The notes: generated from the sequence alone by a model not told the origin. 64,000 bases of DNA from Foliimonas ilicis (GCF_039939195.1 NZ_JBDUUH010000011.1:1-64000); one strand, 5' to 3'; shown: positions 17,007 to 26,982, counted from the first letter of the stretch. Translations and numbers: made by a program.

Positions 17007-17732
17007 ATGTCCGACAGTCCGGAATTTCCCTCGAAGTTAAGCCGTCGCGGCTTTTTGAGCTCGGCGGCTGCCGGGCTTGCTGCCGTAACGCTATCGGCCT
17101 GCACGACGACTGCGCCACGCAGCGCATCCTACTCAGTCCGGCCCGTGCCGACCGAGCCGCCACTGCCCGATTACGCCACAATGTATGCGCCGGTCGTGGA
17201 TGAGGGATATTCGGTTCCCGGCATTCCATTCGAGCAAATCGATCGCCGTCTGCTTCGCCAGATCGTCGCCGACCCGACGGGCGAAGCGCCCGGCACAGTC
17301 GTCGTGGATACCGGCGGTCACTACGTCTATTTTGTGCGCCCCGGCGGACAGGCGATCCGCTATGGTGTCGGCCTTGGCCGTGCTGGTTTCGAGTGGTCCG
17401 GTCGCGCTGTCATGCAGTGGAAGCGCAAATGGCCGAAATGGACACCGCCAGAAGAAATGATCCAGCGCGATCCGAAGCTCCGCAAATGGAGCGTCGACAA
17501 TGGCGGCATGCCGCCCGGCCTCACCAACCCGCTCGGCGCCCGCGCCCTCTACATCTTCCAGAATGGCGAAGACACGCTCTACCGCCTGCACGGCTCCCCC
17601 GAATGGAAATCCATCGGACGCTCCGTCTCGTCGGGCTGTGTACGCCTGATGCACCAGGACGTGATGGACCTTTACGACCGCGTGCCCAACGGCTCGCCCA
17701 TCGTGGTTACTTCGGGCGTCGGCACCGCCTGA
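17007..17732 (+). CDS. L,D-transpeptidase (YkuD) lipoprotein with Tat-type signal
   Basis: 241 residues. A twin-arginine signal (SRRGFLSSAAAGLAAVTLSAC) ends in a lipobox with Cys32, so the protein is probably exported and lipidated. The YkuD domain (about 92-237) has His195 in YRLHGSPEW and the nucleophile Cys211 in SVSSGCVRL. Such enzymes form 3-3 peptidoglycan cross-links or attach proteins to the wall. A GTG at 16989 would add six residues. The short palindrome ACTTGCA...TGCAAGT at 16943-16968 lies in its promoter region. Confidence 0.9.
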   Translation: MSDSPEFPSKLSRRGFLSSAAAGLAAVTLSACTTTAPRSASYSVRPVPTEPPLPDYATMYAPVVDEGYSVPGIPFEQIDRRLLRQIVADPTGEAPGTVVVDTGGHYVYFVRPGGQAIRYGVGLGRAGFEWSGRAVMQWKRKWPKWTPPEEMIQRDPKLRKWSVDNGGMPPGLTNPLGARALYIFQNGEDTLYRLHGSPEWKSIGRSVSSGCVRLMHQDVMDLYDRVPNGSPIVVTSGVGTA

Positions 17733-17787
17733 TCTCGATTTCGCGGCTCGTCTCTGGCGGGCCGCGATTCTCTATAGGAAGTGCGTC

Positions 17788-18420
17788 CTACCGCCGTGCC
17801 TCAGTCGCCATCCTCACCGCGAGCCCCGCCAGAACCGTCCCCATAATCCAGCGCTGCACAACCAGCCACATCGGCCTTCCCGCCAGGAACACGGCAATGC
17901 TGCCTGCGGCCATCGCGATCAGCGCGTTGACGCCGACGCTGATGACGATCTGCGTCAATCCCAGCGTAAGCGACTGCGTCAGAACACTGCCAACCGCCGG
18001 ATCGATGAATTGCGGCAGCAGCGACAAATACATGACCGCGATCTTCGGGTTGAGCAGATTGGTCAGAAAACCCATCATGAAGAGCTTGCGCGGGCTGTCT
18101 ACCGGCAGGTCGCGCACCTGAAACGGTGAGCGGCCGCCGGGCCGCACCGCCTGCCAGGCGAGATAAAGCAGATAGAGCGCACCCGCAAAGCGCAGCGTGT
18201 CATAGGCATAGGGAATAGCGACGACGAGCGCCGTTATGCCGAAAGCCGCGCACAGCATGTAGAAGACGAAGCCGAGCGCGACGCCGCCAAGCGAAATCAG
18301 GCCCGCCTTACGGCCTTGCGATATGGATCGCGAAATCAAATAGACCATGTTCGGCCCGGGCGTCAGCACCATGCCGAGCGCGATCAGCGCAAATGCGAGC
18401 AGGCTGGATATTTCGGGCAT
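17788..18420 (-). CDS. LysE/RhtB family amino acid exporter
   Basis: 210 residues with about six transmembrane segments. MVLTPGPNMVYLISRSISQGRKAGLISLGGVALG is the family's N-terminal signature region (GPN and GR-x-G), and FLTNLLNPKIAVMYLSLLPQF is the second conserved block. Members export amino acids such as lysine, homoserine, threonine or their analogues through the inner membrane. The substrate cannot be told from sequence. It is 22 bp downstream of the HerA-like ATPase gene on the same strand. Confidence 0.9.
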   Translation of the reverse strand: MPEISSLLAFALIALGMVLTPGPNMVYLISRSISQGRKAGLISLGGVALGFVFYMLCAAFGITALVVAIPYAYDTLRFAGALYLLYLAWQAVRPGGRSPFQVRDLPVDSPRKLFMMGFLTNLLNPKIAVMYLSLLPQFIDPAVGSVLTQSLTLGLTQIVISVGVNALIAMAAGSIAVFLAGRPMWLVVQRWIMGTVLAGLAVRMATEARR

Positions 18421-18442
18421 GCGCGACCCTGTCAGATTTAAA

Positions 18443-20002
18443 TTAGCGACCCTTGGTGAGACTTCCCAGAATTCCGCGCACGATCGCACGACCGACCGAG
18501 GAGCCGACCGAGCGGACGACCGACTTGATGGCCGCTTCGGCGACCGTCTGACGGCTGGAACCGCGCGGTGCTGTGGTGCGGCCTCGCGTCGTCGGCGTCT
18601 GGTTTTGCGTGTTGCCGCCACCGAAATCGGGAAGCGTCCAGCGTGACCCGCCCGCCTCCTGCGGCTGCTGCTGGGCTTCCTGCTGCGCCTGTTGCGCTGC
18701 TTGCGCCTTCTTCTGCAGCATTTCGAATGCGGATTCGCGGTCGATCGTCTCGTCATACAGATGGCCGACCGGACTGGAGGCGATCAGCTTTGCGCGCTCT
18801 TCGGGCGTGATCGGGCCAACGCGGGCGGATGGCGGGCGGATAAGCGTGCGCTGAACCATGGAAGGCACCGCCTTCGCCTCCAGCGTTGAGACCAGCGCTT
18901 CGCCGACGCCAAGCTGGGTAATCGCCTTGGCGCAATCGAAATCCGGGTTCGGGCGGAACGTGTCGGCAGCCGTTTTCACGGCCTTCTGCTCGCGCGGCGT
19001 ATAGGCGCGCAGCGCGTGCTGCACGCGGTTGCCGAGCTGCGCCAGCACGGTGTCGGGAATGTCGAGCGGGTTCTGCGTGACGAAGTAAACACCGACGCCT
19101 TTCGAACGAATCAGGCGCACCACCTGCTCCACGCGGTCGACGACGATCTTCGGCGCGTCGTCGAACAGGAGATGCGCTTCGTCGAAGAAGAACACCAGCT
19201 TCGGCTTGTCCGGATCGCCGATTTCGGGAAGTTCCTCGAAAAGCTCGGAAAGCAGCCAGAGCAGGAATGTCGCGTAGAGACGCGGGTTCATCATCAGCTT
19301 GTCGGCTGCCAGCACATTTATCGCGCCGCGACCGTCAGCCGTCGTGCGCATGATGTCGGCGATTTTCAGCGCAGGTTCGCCGAAAAAATTCGCCGCGCCC
19401 TGCTGTTCGAGCACCAGCAGCGAACGCTGGATAGAGCCGACCGAAGGCTTCGTGACATTGCCGTAGCGTGAGCCGATTTCACCGGCACGCTCTGCGATAT
19501 TGGCGAGCAGCGCCTGCAAATCCTTGAGATCGAGAAGCAGCAGGCCTTCTTCATCGGCAATGCGGAACGCAATGTTCAGGACGCCTTCCTGCGCATCCGT
19601 CAGATTCATCAGGCGCGAGAGCAAAAGCGGCCCCATTTCGGAGATCGTCGCCCGGATCGGATGTCCCTGCTGGCCGAAGAGATCCCAGAAAATGACCGGG
19701 AACTCCCGAAATTCATATGGATCGAGCTTCACGGCTTCGGCGCGCGCGACCAGGAAATCCTTCGGCTCGCCCATTGCTGCGACGCCCGAAAGGTCGCCCT
19801 TGATGTCAGCGCAGAACACCGGCACGCCGGCATTCGAAAAGCCCTCGGCCAGAACCTGCAGCGTCACCGTCTTGCCGGTGCCCGTCGCGCCGGTCACAAG
19901 TCCGTGGCGGTTTCCGTATTTCAGCAGGAGTTCTTCGGGGCGTTGATAGCTATCGTCAGGCTTTCGGCTAGCGCCGATGAAAATGCTGTCTTCCTGCGCC
20001 AT
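18443..20002 (-). CDS. HerA-like P-loop ATPase (DUF853)
   Basis: 519 residues. Walker A GATGTGKT is at 38-45 and Walker B KLVFFFDEAHLLF has Asp274-Glu275; YFVTQNPLDIPDTVLAQLGNR matches sensor and arginine segments of HerA/FtsK-type motors. A Gln-rich linker (about 430-450) and a basic Ser/Thr/Arg tail follow. The family is annotated as helicase HerA-like DUF853; true HerA works with the nuclease NurA, which is absent here. It may act on DNA, but that is inference from the fold. Confidence 0.85.
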   Translation of the reverse strand: MAQEDSIFIGASRKPDDSYQRPEELLLKYGNRHGLVTGATGTGKTVTLQVLAEGFSNAGVPVFCADIKGDLSGVAAMGEPKDFLVARAEAVKLDPYEFREFPVIFWDLFGQQGHPIRATISEMGPLLLSRLMNLTDAQEGVLNIAFRIADEEGLLLLDLKDLQALLANIAERAGEIGSRYGNVTKPSVGSIQRSLLVLEQQGAANFFGEPALKIADIMRTTADGRGAINVLAADKLMMNPRLYATFLLWLLSELFEELPEIGDPDKPKLVFFFDEAHLLFDDAPKIVVDRVEQVVRLIRSKGVGVYFVTQNPLDIPDTVLAQLGNRVQHALRAYTPREQKAVKTAADTFRPNPDFDCAKAITQLGVGEALVSTLEAKAVPSMVQRTLIRPPSARVGPITPEERAKLIASSPVGHLYDETIDRESAFEMLQKKAQAAQQAQQEAQQQPQEAGGSRWTLPDFGGGNTQNQTPTTRGRTTAPRGSSRQTVAEAAIKSVVRSVGSSVGRAIVRGILGSLTKGR

Positions 20003-20250
20003 CGAAAATGCCTCCGCCAACAACTGTCTGTTAGAATGCGATGCGAGATTTATAGTGACCAGTTTGCAGCGTCACAATGGCAATACGTCGAAATGCGAAA
20101 TTGATGACTTGCCGAGGCCTTTGGTGTTTGGCAATTCATAAGGGACCGCGCGACAAAGGCCCGCCTTTCGTCGCATAGGTTCTTATTGGATTGCGGGAGT
20201 GGGCTTCACCTCTTAGAGTCTATTTTCATATACGGAATAAGGGAATTGGA

Positions 20251-21681
20251 ATGAGTTCGACCGAAAGCGGATTTCCTGGAGCAGACAGGGAAGAATGGCG
20301 CGCATTGGCCGAAAAGGCGCTCGCAGGGGCTGCCTATGAGGAAGCTCTGGTCTCGCGCACCGATGATGGCATCGAGATCGATCCGCTGCCCGAACGCTCG
20401 ACGAAAATCAATCCGCTTACCCGCGCAAACCCTTCCGTTCCATGGCGCATCGTTCAGCGCGTCGACGATCCCGATCCGGCGCGCGCGGCAAAACAGGCGC
20501 TGGAAGACATTGCGCAGGGCGCGACAGGGCTTTCGCTCGTCTTCGAAGGCGCGCCGAATGCGTTCGGCTATGGCCTGCCCGGAACGCCGCAGGCACTTGA
20601 GCAGGTTCTGGCAGGCGTCGATCTCAACAAGACGCATGTGCGCGTCGATGTGCATCCGTCCAGCCGCGCCATGGCCGACTGGCTGGTGGCGATCCTCAAC
20701 AAGCGCGCCGTCGATCCGGCAAAGCTCAGCATGTCCTTCGGCATCGACCCGTCCGCGATCTTTGCCGGCACCGGCAGGCTGCGCATGTCGATTGCAGCCC
20801 TTCAGGCCTCCATGCCGCAGTCGCTGGCGCATTTCTTCACCATCGGCGTTCCGGGCGTGCTTCTGGAAGCCGATGGCCGCGTCTTCCACAATGCGGGCGC
20901 GACCGAAGCGCAGGAGCTCGGCATCATGCTTGCCGCAGCCGTCGCGCATCTGAAACTCTTCGTCGAGGCCCGTCAGGCGCTGGTCTATGCAGCACCCCAT
21001 ATCGGCTTTGCGCTCAGCGTCGATCAGGACCAGTTCCTGTCCACCGCCAAGGTTCGCGCCGTTCGTACATTGTGGGCGAAGGTCCAGGAAATCTGGTCGA
21101 TCCCGCCCTCACCCGCTATCATCCATGCCGAGACCTCGCATCGCATGATGACGGCAAAGGACCCGGAAACCAACATCTTGCGCGGCACGCTCGCGGCATT
21201 CGGTGCGGCGACAGGCGGCGCGGATTCGATTTCGGTTTTGCCCTATACGATTGCCCACGGCCTGCCGGATGCATTCGCCCGCCGCGTCGCGCGCAACACG
21301 CAATTGTTGCTGGCCGATGAAAGCCATATCGATTTCGTTTCCGATCCGGCTGCCGGTTCGGGCGGCGTCGAAAGCCTTACCACCTCGCTTTGCGAAGCCG
21401 CGTGGAAGGAATTCCAGGCGATCGAAGCCGAAGGCGGCGTGCTGGCAAGTCTTGCCGCGGGCCATATCCAGAAGCGGGTTCTTGCCGCACGCGACGAGCG
21501 CACCCGCGATTATCGCGAAGGCAAGCGCCAGATCGTCGGCACGACGGTCTATCCGCTGAAGGTCGAGCGCCCGATTTCGACGATTGCCGCCGAACAGCGC
21601 CCGGCACCGAGCGACGGCACGGTATTTTGCGAAAACCTCGCGGCAAAGCGCATCGACGAGTTGCTAGAGGCGGCGCAATGA
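20251..21681 (+). CDS. mutA: Methylmalonyl-CoA mutase, small (beta) subunit
   Basis: 476 residues from an ATG preceded by AGGGAATTG. It is homologous to the TIM-barrel part of methylmalonyl-CoA mutase (PWRIVQRVDDPD near the N-terminus, SVLPYTIAHGLPDAFARRVARNTQLLLADES as the conserved barrel segment), but lacks the cobalamin-binding C-terminal domain, as expected for the non-catalytic subunit. It overlaps mutB by 4 bp (ATGA), so the subunits are made together. With mutB it converts methylmalonyl-CoA to succinyl-CoA in propionate metabolism. Confidence 0.9.
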   Translation: MSSTESGFPGADREEWRALAEKALAGAAYEEALVSRTDDGIEIDPLPERSTKINPLTRANPSVPWRIVQRVDDPDPARAAKQALEDIAQGATGLSLVFEGAPNAFGYGLPGTPQALEQVLAGVDLNKTHVRVDVHPSSRAMADWLVAILNKRAVDPAKLSMSFGIDPSAIFAGTGRLRMSIAALQASMPQSLAHFFTIGVPGVLLEADGRVFHNAGATEAQELGIMLAAAVAHLKLFVEARQALVYAAPHIGFALSVDQDQFLSTAKVRAVRTLWAKVQEIWSIPPSPAIIHAETSHRMMTAKDPETNILRGTLAAFGAATGGADSISVLPYTIAHGLPDAFARRVARNTQLLLADESHIDFVSDPAAGSGGVESLTTSLCEAAWKEFQAIEAEGGVLASLAAGHIQKRVLAARDERTRDYREGKRQIVGTTVYPLKVERPISTIAAEQRPAPSDGTVFCENLAAKRIDELLEAAQ

Positions 21682-23801
21682 CGCCAGACTTCACGGCGAT
21701 TCCCTGGTCGGAGCCGAAAAACGCTCCGTCCGGCGGCGAAACGCGCCAGTGGAAAACGCCGGAAGGCATCAAGGTCAAATCCGCCTATGGCGAGGCCGAC
21801 CTGAAAAACCTGCCCTATCTCGATACCTATCCGGGCATCGCGCCGTTCATTCGCGGCCCCTACCCGACCATGTATGTCCAGAAACCGTGGACGATCCGCC
21901 AATATGCCGGGTTTTCGACGGCCGAAGAGTCCAACGCCTTCTACCGCCGCAATCTCGCGGCGGGTCAAAAAGGCCTGTCCATCGCCTTCGATCTGGCCAC
22001 CCACCGCGGCTATGACAGCGACCATCCGCGCGTTGCGGGGGATGTCGGCATGGCTGGCGTGGCAATCGATTCCATCCTCGACATGCGCCAGCTTTTCGAC
22101 GGCATTCCGCTCGACGAGATGACCGTTTCGATGACCATGAACGGCGCGGTTCTGCCCATCATGGCGCTTTACATCGTTGCGGGCGAGGAGCAGGGCGTTT
22201 CGCCAAAGCAGCTTGCCGGAACCATTCAGAACGACATTCTGAAGGAGTTCATGGTTCGCAACACCTACATTTATCCGCCGAAACCCTCGATGCGGATCAT
22301 CTCGGACATCTTCTCCTACACATCCGAGCACATGCCGAAATTCAACTCGATCTCGATTTCCGGCTATCACATGCAGGAAGCCGGTGCGACCGCCGACCTC
22401 GAGCTCGCCTATACGATTGCCGACGGCATCGAATATGCGCGGGCCGGTGTCGCCACCGGGCTGAACATCGACCGTTTTGCGCCGCGCCTCTCCTTCTTCT
22501 GGGCCATCGGCATGAACTTCTTCATGGAAGTTGCCAAGATGCGCGCCGCGCGCCTCATCTGGGCGCAGCTCATGCAGAAGAACTTCGCGCCGAAGGATGC
22601 GCGCTCGCTGTCGCTGCGCACCCATTCGCAGACCTCCGGCTGGTCACTGACCGCGCAGGACCCTTACAACAACATCATGCGCACCATGATCGAGGCGATG
22701 GCCGCCACGCAAGGCCACACGCAATCGCTGCACACCAATTCCTTTGACGAAGCGCTGGCGCTGCCGACCGACCATTCGGCCCGCATCGCGCGCAACACCC
22801 AGCTTATCCTGCAAAAGGAATCCGGTACGACGAGGCTCATCGATCCGTGGGGCGGCTCGGCCTATGTCGAGCGGCTGACGCATGACCTCGCCGCCCGCGC
22901 GCTGTCGCATATCGAGGAAGTCGAAACGCTGGGCGGCATGGCCGCCGCGACCGAAAAAGGCATTCCGAAGCTTCGCATCGAGGAAGCCGCCGCACGCACG
23001 CAGGCGCGCATCGATTCCGGCAAGCAGATCCTCGTCGGCGTCAACGCGTTCCGTCCCGAACAGGACATGGAAGTCGATGTTCTCAAGATCGACAATGCCG
23101 AGGTCCGCGCCCGCCAATTGTCGAAATTGCAGGAACTCAAAGGCACGCGCGATGTCGCAGCGGTCGAAAGCGCACTCGATGCGCTGACCAATGCCGCGCA
23201 TGGCGACGGCAATCTGCTCGAATTCGCAATCCGTGCCGCCCGCGCCAAAGCCACAGTCGGCGAAATCTCGCTGGCGCTGGAAAAAGTATTCGGTCGCCAC
23301 GTTGCCGAGGTCCAGACGATTTCCGGCGTCTACCGCAAGGAAATCGGCGAGAATCCGGTGGTTGACCGCGTGCAGGGCAAAGTCGAGATTTTCGAGCGCG
23401 AAAACGGCTCGAAACCACGCATTCTCGTCGCGAAAATGGGTCAGGACGGGCATGATCGCGGCCAGAAGGTCATCGCGACCGCCTTTGCCGATCTTGGTTT
23501 CGACGTCACCGTCGGCGCGATGTTCCAGACCCCGGAAGAAATCGCCCGCATCGCCGCCGATCATGACGTGCACATCGTCGGCGCATCATCGCTGGCCGCT
23601 GGCCATCTGACGCTGGTGCCGGAACTACGCGAGGCGCTTGCCCGCCTTGGCCGCGGCGACATCGTCATCGTCGCAGGCGGCGTCATCCCCCCGCAGGATT
23701 ACGAAGCCGTCCTCAAAGCAGGCGCCGCCGAAATCTTCCCGCCAGGCACGGTGATCCCGGAAGCAGCAGAACGGCTGCTGGATAGGCTAAACACAACTTG
23801 A
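21678..23801 (+). CDS. mutB: Methylmalonyl-CoA mutase, large (alpha) subunit
   Basis: 707 residues, full length. The barrel contains PYPTMYVQKPWTIRQYAGFS and RTHSQTSGWSLTAQDPYNN, the substrate-binding stretches of acyl-CoA mutases. The C-terminal cobalamin domain has the base-off ligand motif Asp590-x-His592-x2-Gly595 in GQDGHDRGQKV, with His592 the cobalt ligand. The enzyme uses adenosylcobalamin to rearrange (R)-methylmalonyl-CoA to succinyl-CoA. No epimerase or MeaB chaperone gene is adjacent in this window. Confidence 0.97.
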   Translation: MTPDFTAIPWSEPKNAPSGGETRQWKTPEGIKVKSAYGEADLKNLPYLDTYPGIAPFIRGPYPTMYVQKPWTIRQYAGFSTAEESNAFYRRNLAAGQKGLSIAFDLATHRGYDSDHPRVAGDVGMAGVAIDSILDMRQLFDGIPLDEMTVSMTMNGAVLPIMALYIVAGEEQGVSPKQLAGTIQNDILKEFMVRNTYIYPPKPSMRIISDIFSYTSEHMPKFNSISISGYHMQEAGATADLELAYTIADGIEYARAGVATGLNIDRFAPRLSFFWAIGMNFFMEVAKMRAARLIWAQLMQKNFAPKDARSLSLRTHSQTSGWSLTAQDPYNNIMRTMIEAMAATQGHTQSLHTNSFDEALALPTDHSARIARNTQLILQKESGTTRLIDPWGGSAYVERLTHDLAARALSHIEEVETLGGMAAATEKGIPKLRIEEAAARTQARIDSGKQILVGVNAFRPEQDMEVDVLKIDNAEVRARQLSKLQELKGTRDVAAVESALDALTNAAHGDGNLLEFAIRAARAKATVGEISLALEKVFGRHVAEVQTISGVYRKEIGENPVVDRVQGKVEIFERENGSKPRILVAKMGQDGHDRGQKVIATAFADLGFDVTVGAMFQTPEEIARIAADHDVHIVGASSLAAGHLTLVPELREALARLGRGDIVIVAGGVIPPQDYEAVLKAGAAEIFPPGTVIPEAAERLLDRLNTT

Positions 23802-23846
23802 GGTTTTAATCTGTTTTTTGTAATCTGCTGATGGAAGGAGGCTTCG

Positions 23847-24041
23847 ATGAGTAATTCGAGCAAAGACAACGTGAAAAAACAGATATTGGCTGCAAAAGAA
23901 GCAGCCGATAAGTACCACGATGCGCTTTCTATGCTTGCGAAGTCGGAGCCGAAATTGACACCTGACATGCAGGCTCAAATAGAAGTCGCTAAAAAACGGA
24001 TGGAAAAATATAAAGTAGCCTACCGGGCCTTGGCTAAGTAG
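23847..24041 (+). CDS. Small hypothetical Lys-rich protein, 64 residues
   Basis: A strong ribosome binding site (GGAAGGAGG) sits seven bases before the ATG, 45 bp after the mutB stop. The product is charged, helical and probably cytoplasmic (KKQILAAKEAADKYHDALSM and QAQIEVAKKRMEKYKVAYRA), perhaps two helices forming a hairpin. No family is recognised. It may be read through from the mutase operon. Its codons are AT-richer than those of mutB. Confidence 0.7.
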   Translation: MSNSSKDNVKKQILAAKEAADKYHDALSMLAKSEPKLTPDMQAQIEVAKKRMEKYKVAYRALAK

Positions 24042-24063
24042 CTGCCACGCTGAATTTAAGCGC

Positions 24064-24537
24064 TCACTTCCCGCCGAACTTCACGATTTCCCATTCGCGG
24101 CCATTGACCGTAAACACATCGCCCACGCTTTTGCCGAACATGGCCTGCGCCATTGGCGAGACATGTGAGATCATGCCTTTGGTGGCATCGGCTTCGTCCT
24201 CGCCGACGATCTTCCAGACGTTTTTCTTGTCCTGCTCGTCTTCGATGGTCACGGTCATACCGAAGCGCACGACAGAACTGTCGGCTTCCGGGACGGAGAG
24301 TTCCGCGCTTTCGCGCCGCGCCGTCCAGTAGCGCAGATCGCGCGAGGTCAGCGCCATCTTTTCGCGGTCGGAATCGGCCTCCGCCTTTGCGAGATTTTCA
24401 CGCAGTTCGGCAAGCTCCGCATCGATAAGCGCAAGCCCGTTTTCAGTCACCAGATTGCGATGTTCGCTCACCGGACGTTCGCCGATACCCGAAATTGCGT
24501 TTTCGCTATCTTCTTCGCGTGTGAATGCTCTGCTCAT
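24064..24537 (-). CDS. GreA/GreB family transcription elongation factor
   Basis: 157 residues. A predicted N-terminal coiled coil (VTENGLALIDAELAELRENL onward to about 75) is followed by a C-terminal FKBP-like domain (VRFGMTVTIEDEQ, ISHVSPMAQAMFGKSVGDVF). Gre factors enter the RNA polymerase secondary channel and stimulate cleavage of backtracked transcripts. It looks more like GreB-type paralogues of alphaproteobacteria than housekeeping GreA, since the N-terminus carries an extra acidic stretch of about 25 residues. Exact subtype is uncertain. Confidence 0.85.
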   Translation of the reverse strand: MSRAFTREEDSENAISGIGERPVSEHRNLVTENGLALIDAELAELRENLAKAEADSDREKMALTSRDLRYWTARRESAELSVPEADSSVVRFGMTVTIEDEQDKKNVWKIVGEDEADATKGMISHVSPMAQAMFGKSVGDVFTVNGREWEIVKFGGK

Positions 24538-24627
24538 ACTTTTAATCTAGGAAAGCAGGCGACATGCGGCAAGCCGCACGAATGAAGTAAGGTCGAACGG
24601 GTTCCCGCAAACGAGGCAGACACAACG

Positions 24628-25977
24628 ATGCTGAACAGGCGCAGATTTTTGGTCGGAACCGCAGGATTTTCCGTTCTCGGCCTTTCGGGAGCCTTCGCGG
24701 CAAACAGCAGCCTGCGCGGCGCACTCAACGCAACCGAACTTGGGCTTCGCGCGAATTCTTCGCAAGATCAGAGCAAGGCGTTTGCCAAAATGCTGCGTGA
24801 GGCCGCGGACCGAAATGCACCAATCTTCCTGCCGCCCGGAAACTATATCCTTTCATCCATCGCGCTACCCGCCGCCGTGCGCCTGTCCGGCGTTGCGGGT
24901 GCGACACGCATCGTCTTCGGCGGAAACGGCCATCTGTTCAGCACAAACGAAGCGCAACATATCGATTTGCAGGGCCTCACATTCGATGGCGCAAATCACG
25001 CGATAGATGGCAGCGCCCGTGCGCTGATTGACCTGAAACGCGTCGCGCGGCTCATCGTAGAAGGCTGCGAAATCCTCGGCAGCGGCAGAGATGGACTGGC
25101 GCTGGAGCGCGCATCCGGCCGCGTCAACGCAAACAGGATTTCGGGCGCGGCAGATTTCGGCATTTTCTCGGTCGATGCAAGCGGCCTCGACATTATCGGC
25201 AACAATGTTTCTGACTGCGGAAATGGCGGCATTCTGGTACATCGCTGGGCCATCGGCGAAGACGGAACGAATGTCACGGGAAACCGCGTCAGCCGCATCG
25301 CTTCGCGCAATGGCGGCACCGGGCAGACCGGCAATGGCATCAACGCATTTCGCGCCGGAAACGTCATCGTGGCGAACAATATGGTTTCGGATTGCGCCTT
25401 TTCGGCCATCCGCGCCAACAGTTCGGGCAATATCCAGATACGTGGAAACACTTGCCAGCGGCTTGGCGAGACCGCGCTTTACGCCGAATTCGCCTTCGAA
25501 GGCGCGGTCATTACCGACAACATCGTGGATGGTGCCGCGAATGGCGTGTCCATCGCCAATTTCAACGAGGGCGGACGCATGGCCGTCTGTTCGGGCAATC
25601 TGGTGCGCAACCTGACCACCAAAGGCCCTTATGAAGCGACCGCCGCAGGCTTCGGCATCGGGCTTTCGGTCGAAGCCGATACGACTGTTACGGGCAACAT
25701 CGTGGAAGGTGCCCGGCTCGGCATGAATATCGGCTGGGGGCCGTTCATGCGCAATGTGACCGCCACCGGCAATGTCCTCCGCAAGGTCTCGACCGGCATC
25801 GCGGTCAGCGTGGTCGAGGGCGTGGGTGCGGCAACCATCGCCAACAATATCATCGAAGACGCCTCCAACGGCGGCATCGTCGGCTATCGCTGGGCGGACC
25901 CTGTCACCGTCGATCTGGCGCGCGAGCCGGATGCGCGCATGCCGAACCTCATCGTTTCGAACAATCAGTTGCGCTGA
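24628..25977 (+). CDS. Tat-exported beta-helix repeat protein (TIGR03808 type)
   Basis: 449 residues. The twin-arginine signal NRRRFLVGTAGFSVLGLSGAFA is cut near residue 25. The rest is a right-handed parallel beta-helix built from repeats with ...GNTV/xGNxV... turns (NVTGNRVSRI, NMVSDCAFSAIRANSSGNIQ as separate turns), as in pectate-lyase-like folds. This matches TIGR03808, an uncharacterised rhizobial family of Tat-translocated repeat proteins. A carbohydrate-binding or lyase role is possible but no catalytic residues are obvious. It stands alone between convergent and divergent neighbours. Confidence 0.85.
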   Translation: MLNRRRFLVGTAGFSVLGLSGAFAANSSLRGALNATELGLRANSSQDQSKAFAKMLREAADRNAPIFLPPGNYILSSIALPAAVRLSGVAGATRIVFGGNGHLFSTNEAQHIDLQGLTFDGANHAIDGSARALIDLKRVARLIVEGCEILGSGRDGLALERASGRVNANRISGAADFGIFSVDASGLDIIGNNVSDCGNGGILVHRWAIGEDGTNVTGNRVSRIASRNGGTGQTGNGINAFRAGNVIVANNMVSDCAFSAIRANSSGNIQIRGNTCQRLGETALYAEFAFEGAVITDNIVDGAANGVSIANFNEGGRMAVCSGNLVRNLTTKGPYEATAAGFGIGLSVEADTTVTGNIVEGARLGMNIGWGPFMRNVTATGNVLRKVSTGIAVSVVEGVGAATIANNIIEDASNGGIVGYRWADPVTVDLAREPDARMPNLIVSNNQLR

Positions 25978-26982
25978 CTAGCTCAACTCGGCAGTCGGAC
26001 GAAGCGAGGCGACTTCGATGCCGTTCCAGTTTTTCAAAACCGGATTGGCAAGCTCGCCCAGCCGTGCGGCCAGCGCTTCATCTTTGCTTAGAAGCTTTGC
26101 AAGCACGGCGGACACCATCACTTCCGCAGCGCGGCTGCCGCCATCGTCGCACTTTAGGGCAATACCCAGCCCAAGTTCAGGCACTGCCGCGCAGAACACG
26201 CCTTCGGCGCCGATCTTCACGAAGATGCGCCCCGGCGCGGCCTCCATGAGTTTCGTGTCGGCACGGCCGGTTCCGGCCACATAGAATGGCTCAGCCATGC
26301 AGGCCGTGAACAGCCGTTTCGCTGATTTCGCACGCTCGGCACCCAAGCCGACGCCGGTCGCCATCTTGGCAAAACCTTGCGCCAGATTGTCGAGCGGCAC
26401 GGCATAGGTCGGGATCGAGCAGCCATCTATGCCGCTGTTTTCCGCATTATGCGTAGCGCCCGTCACATCCTCCATCGCCTCGCGCACCATTTCCTGCAGC
26501 GCGTGGCCTGCATGGATGTAGCCCTTATGCGCGATGCCCGCATGGCAGCAGGTGCAGACGAAACCGGAATGCTTGCCGGAGCAATTGTTGTGCAGGGCGC
26601 TGGGCTTGCCGCCGGTGCGCGCAAGCTCGATGGTCGCCTCTTGCCGCGAGGGCCAATGCGCACCACATTCGAGTGCGGTGCCGTCCAGACCGGCTTTGGC
26701 CAGCATGGCGCGCGCCAGTTCGGTGTGTGCGACTTCGCCATTGTGTGAGGCGCAGGCCAGCGCGAGTTCCTTGTTTCCGAAGCCGAACGCATCCGCCGCG
26801 CCGCTTTCCATCAACGGCAAAGCCTGGATGGATTTGACTGCAGAACGCGGAAAGACCGGCCGTTGCGTATCGCCAAGCGCGAGAACGCTTTTGCCATCCG
26901 CATCGAAAACCGAAACCGTGCCGCGATGCCTGCTTTCAACATGGCTGCCGCGCAAAACTTCGACCAGAACAGGGTTTGTCAC
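25978..26982 (-). CDS. L-asparaginase, Rhizobium (class 3) type
   Basis: 334 residues of the rhizobial asparaginase family, unrelated in fold to E. coli AnsA/AnsB. The SxxK pair Ser47-Lys50 (FPRSAVKSIQ), the metal-site residues Cys134 and Lys137 (NNCSGKHSGF) and Cys188 (GIDGCSIP) line up with the active site described for Rhizobium etli ReAV, each shifted by one. It hydrolyses L-asparagine to aspartate and ammonia in the cytoplasm. No signal peptide is seen. Confidence 0.9.
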   Translation of the reverse strand: MTNPVLVEVLRGSHVESRHRGTVSVFDADGKSVLALGDTQRPVFPRSAVKSIQALPLMESGAADAFGFGNKELALACASHNGEVAHTELARAMLAKAGLDGTALECGAHWPSRQEATIELARTGGKPSALHNNCSGKHSGFVCTCCHAGIAHKGYIHAGHALQEMVREAMEDVTGATHNAENSGIDGCSIPTYAVPLDNLAQGFAKMATGVGLGAERAKSAKRLFTACMAEPFYVAGTGRADTKLMEAAPGRIFVKIGAEGVFCAAVPELGLGIALKCDDGGSRAAEVMVSAVLAKLLSKDEALAARLGELANPVLKNWNGIEVASLRPTAELS

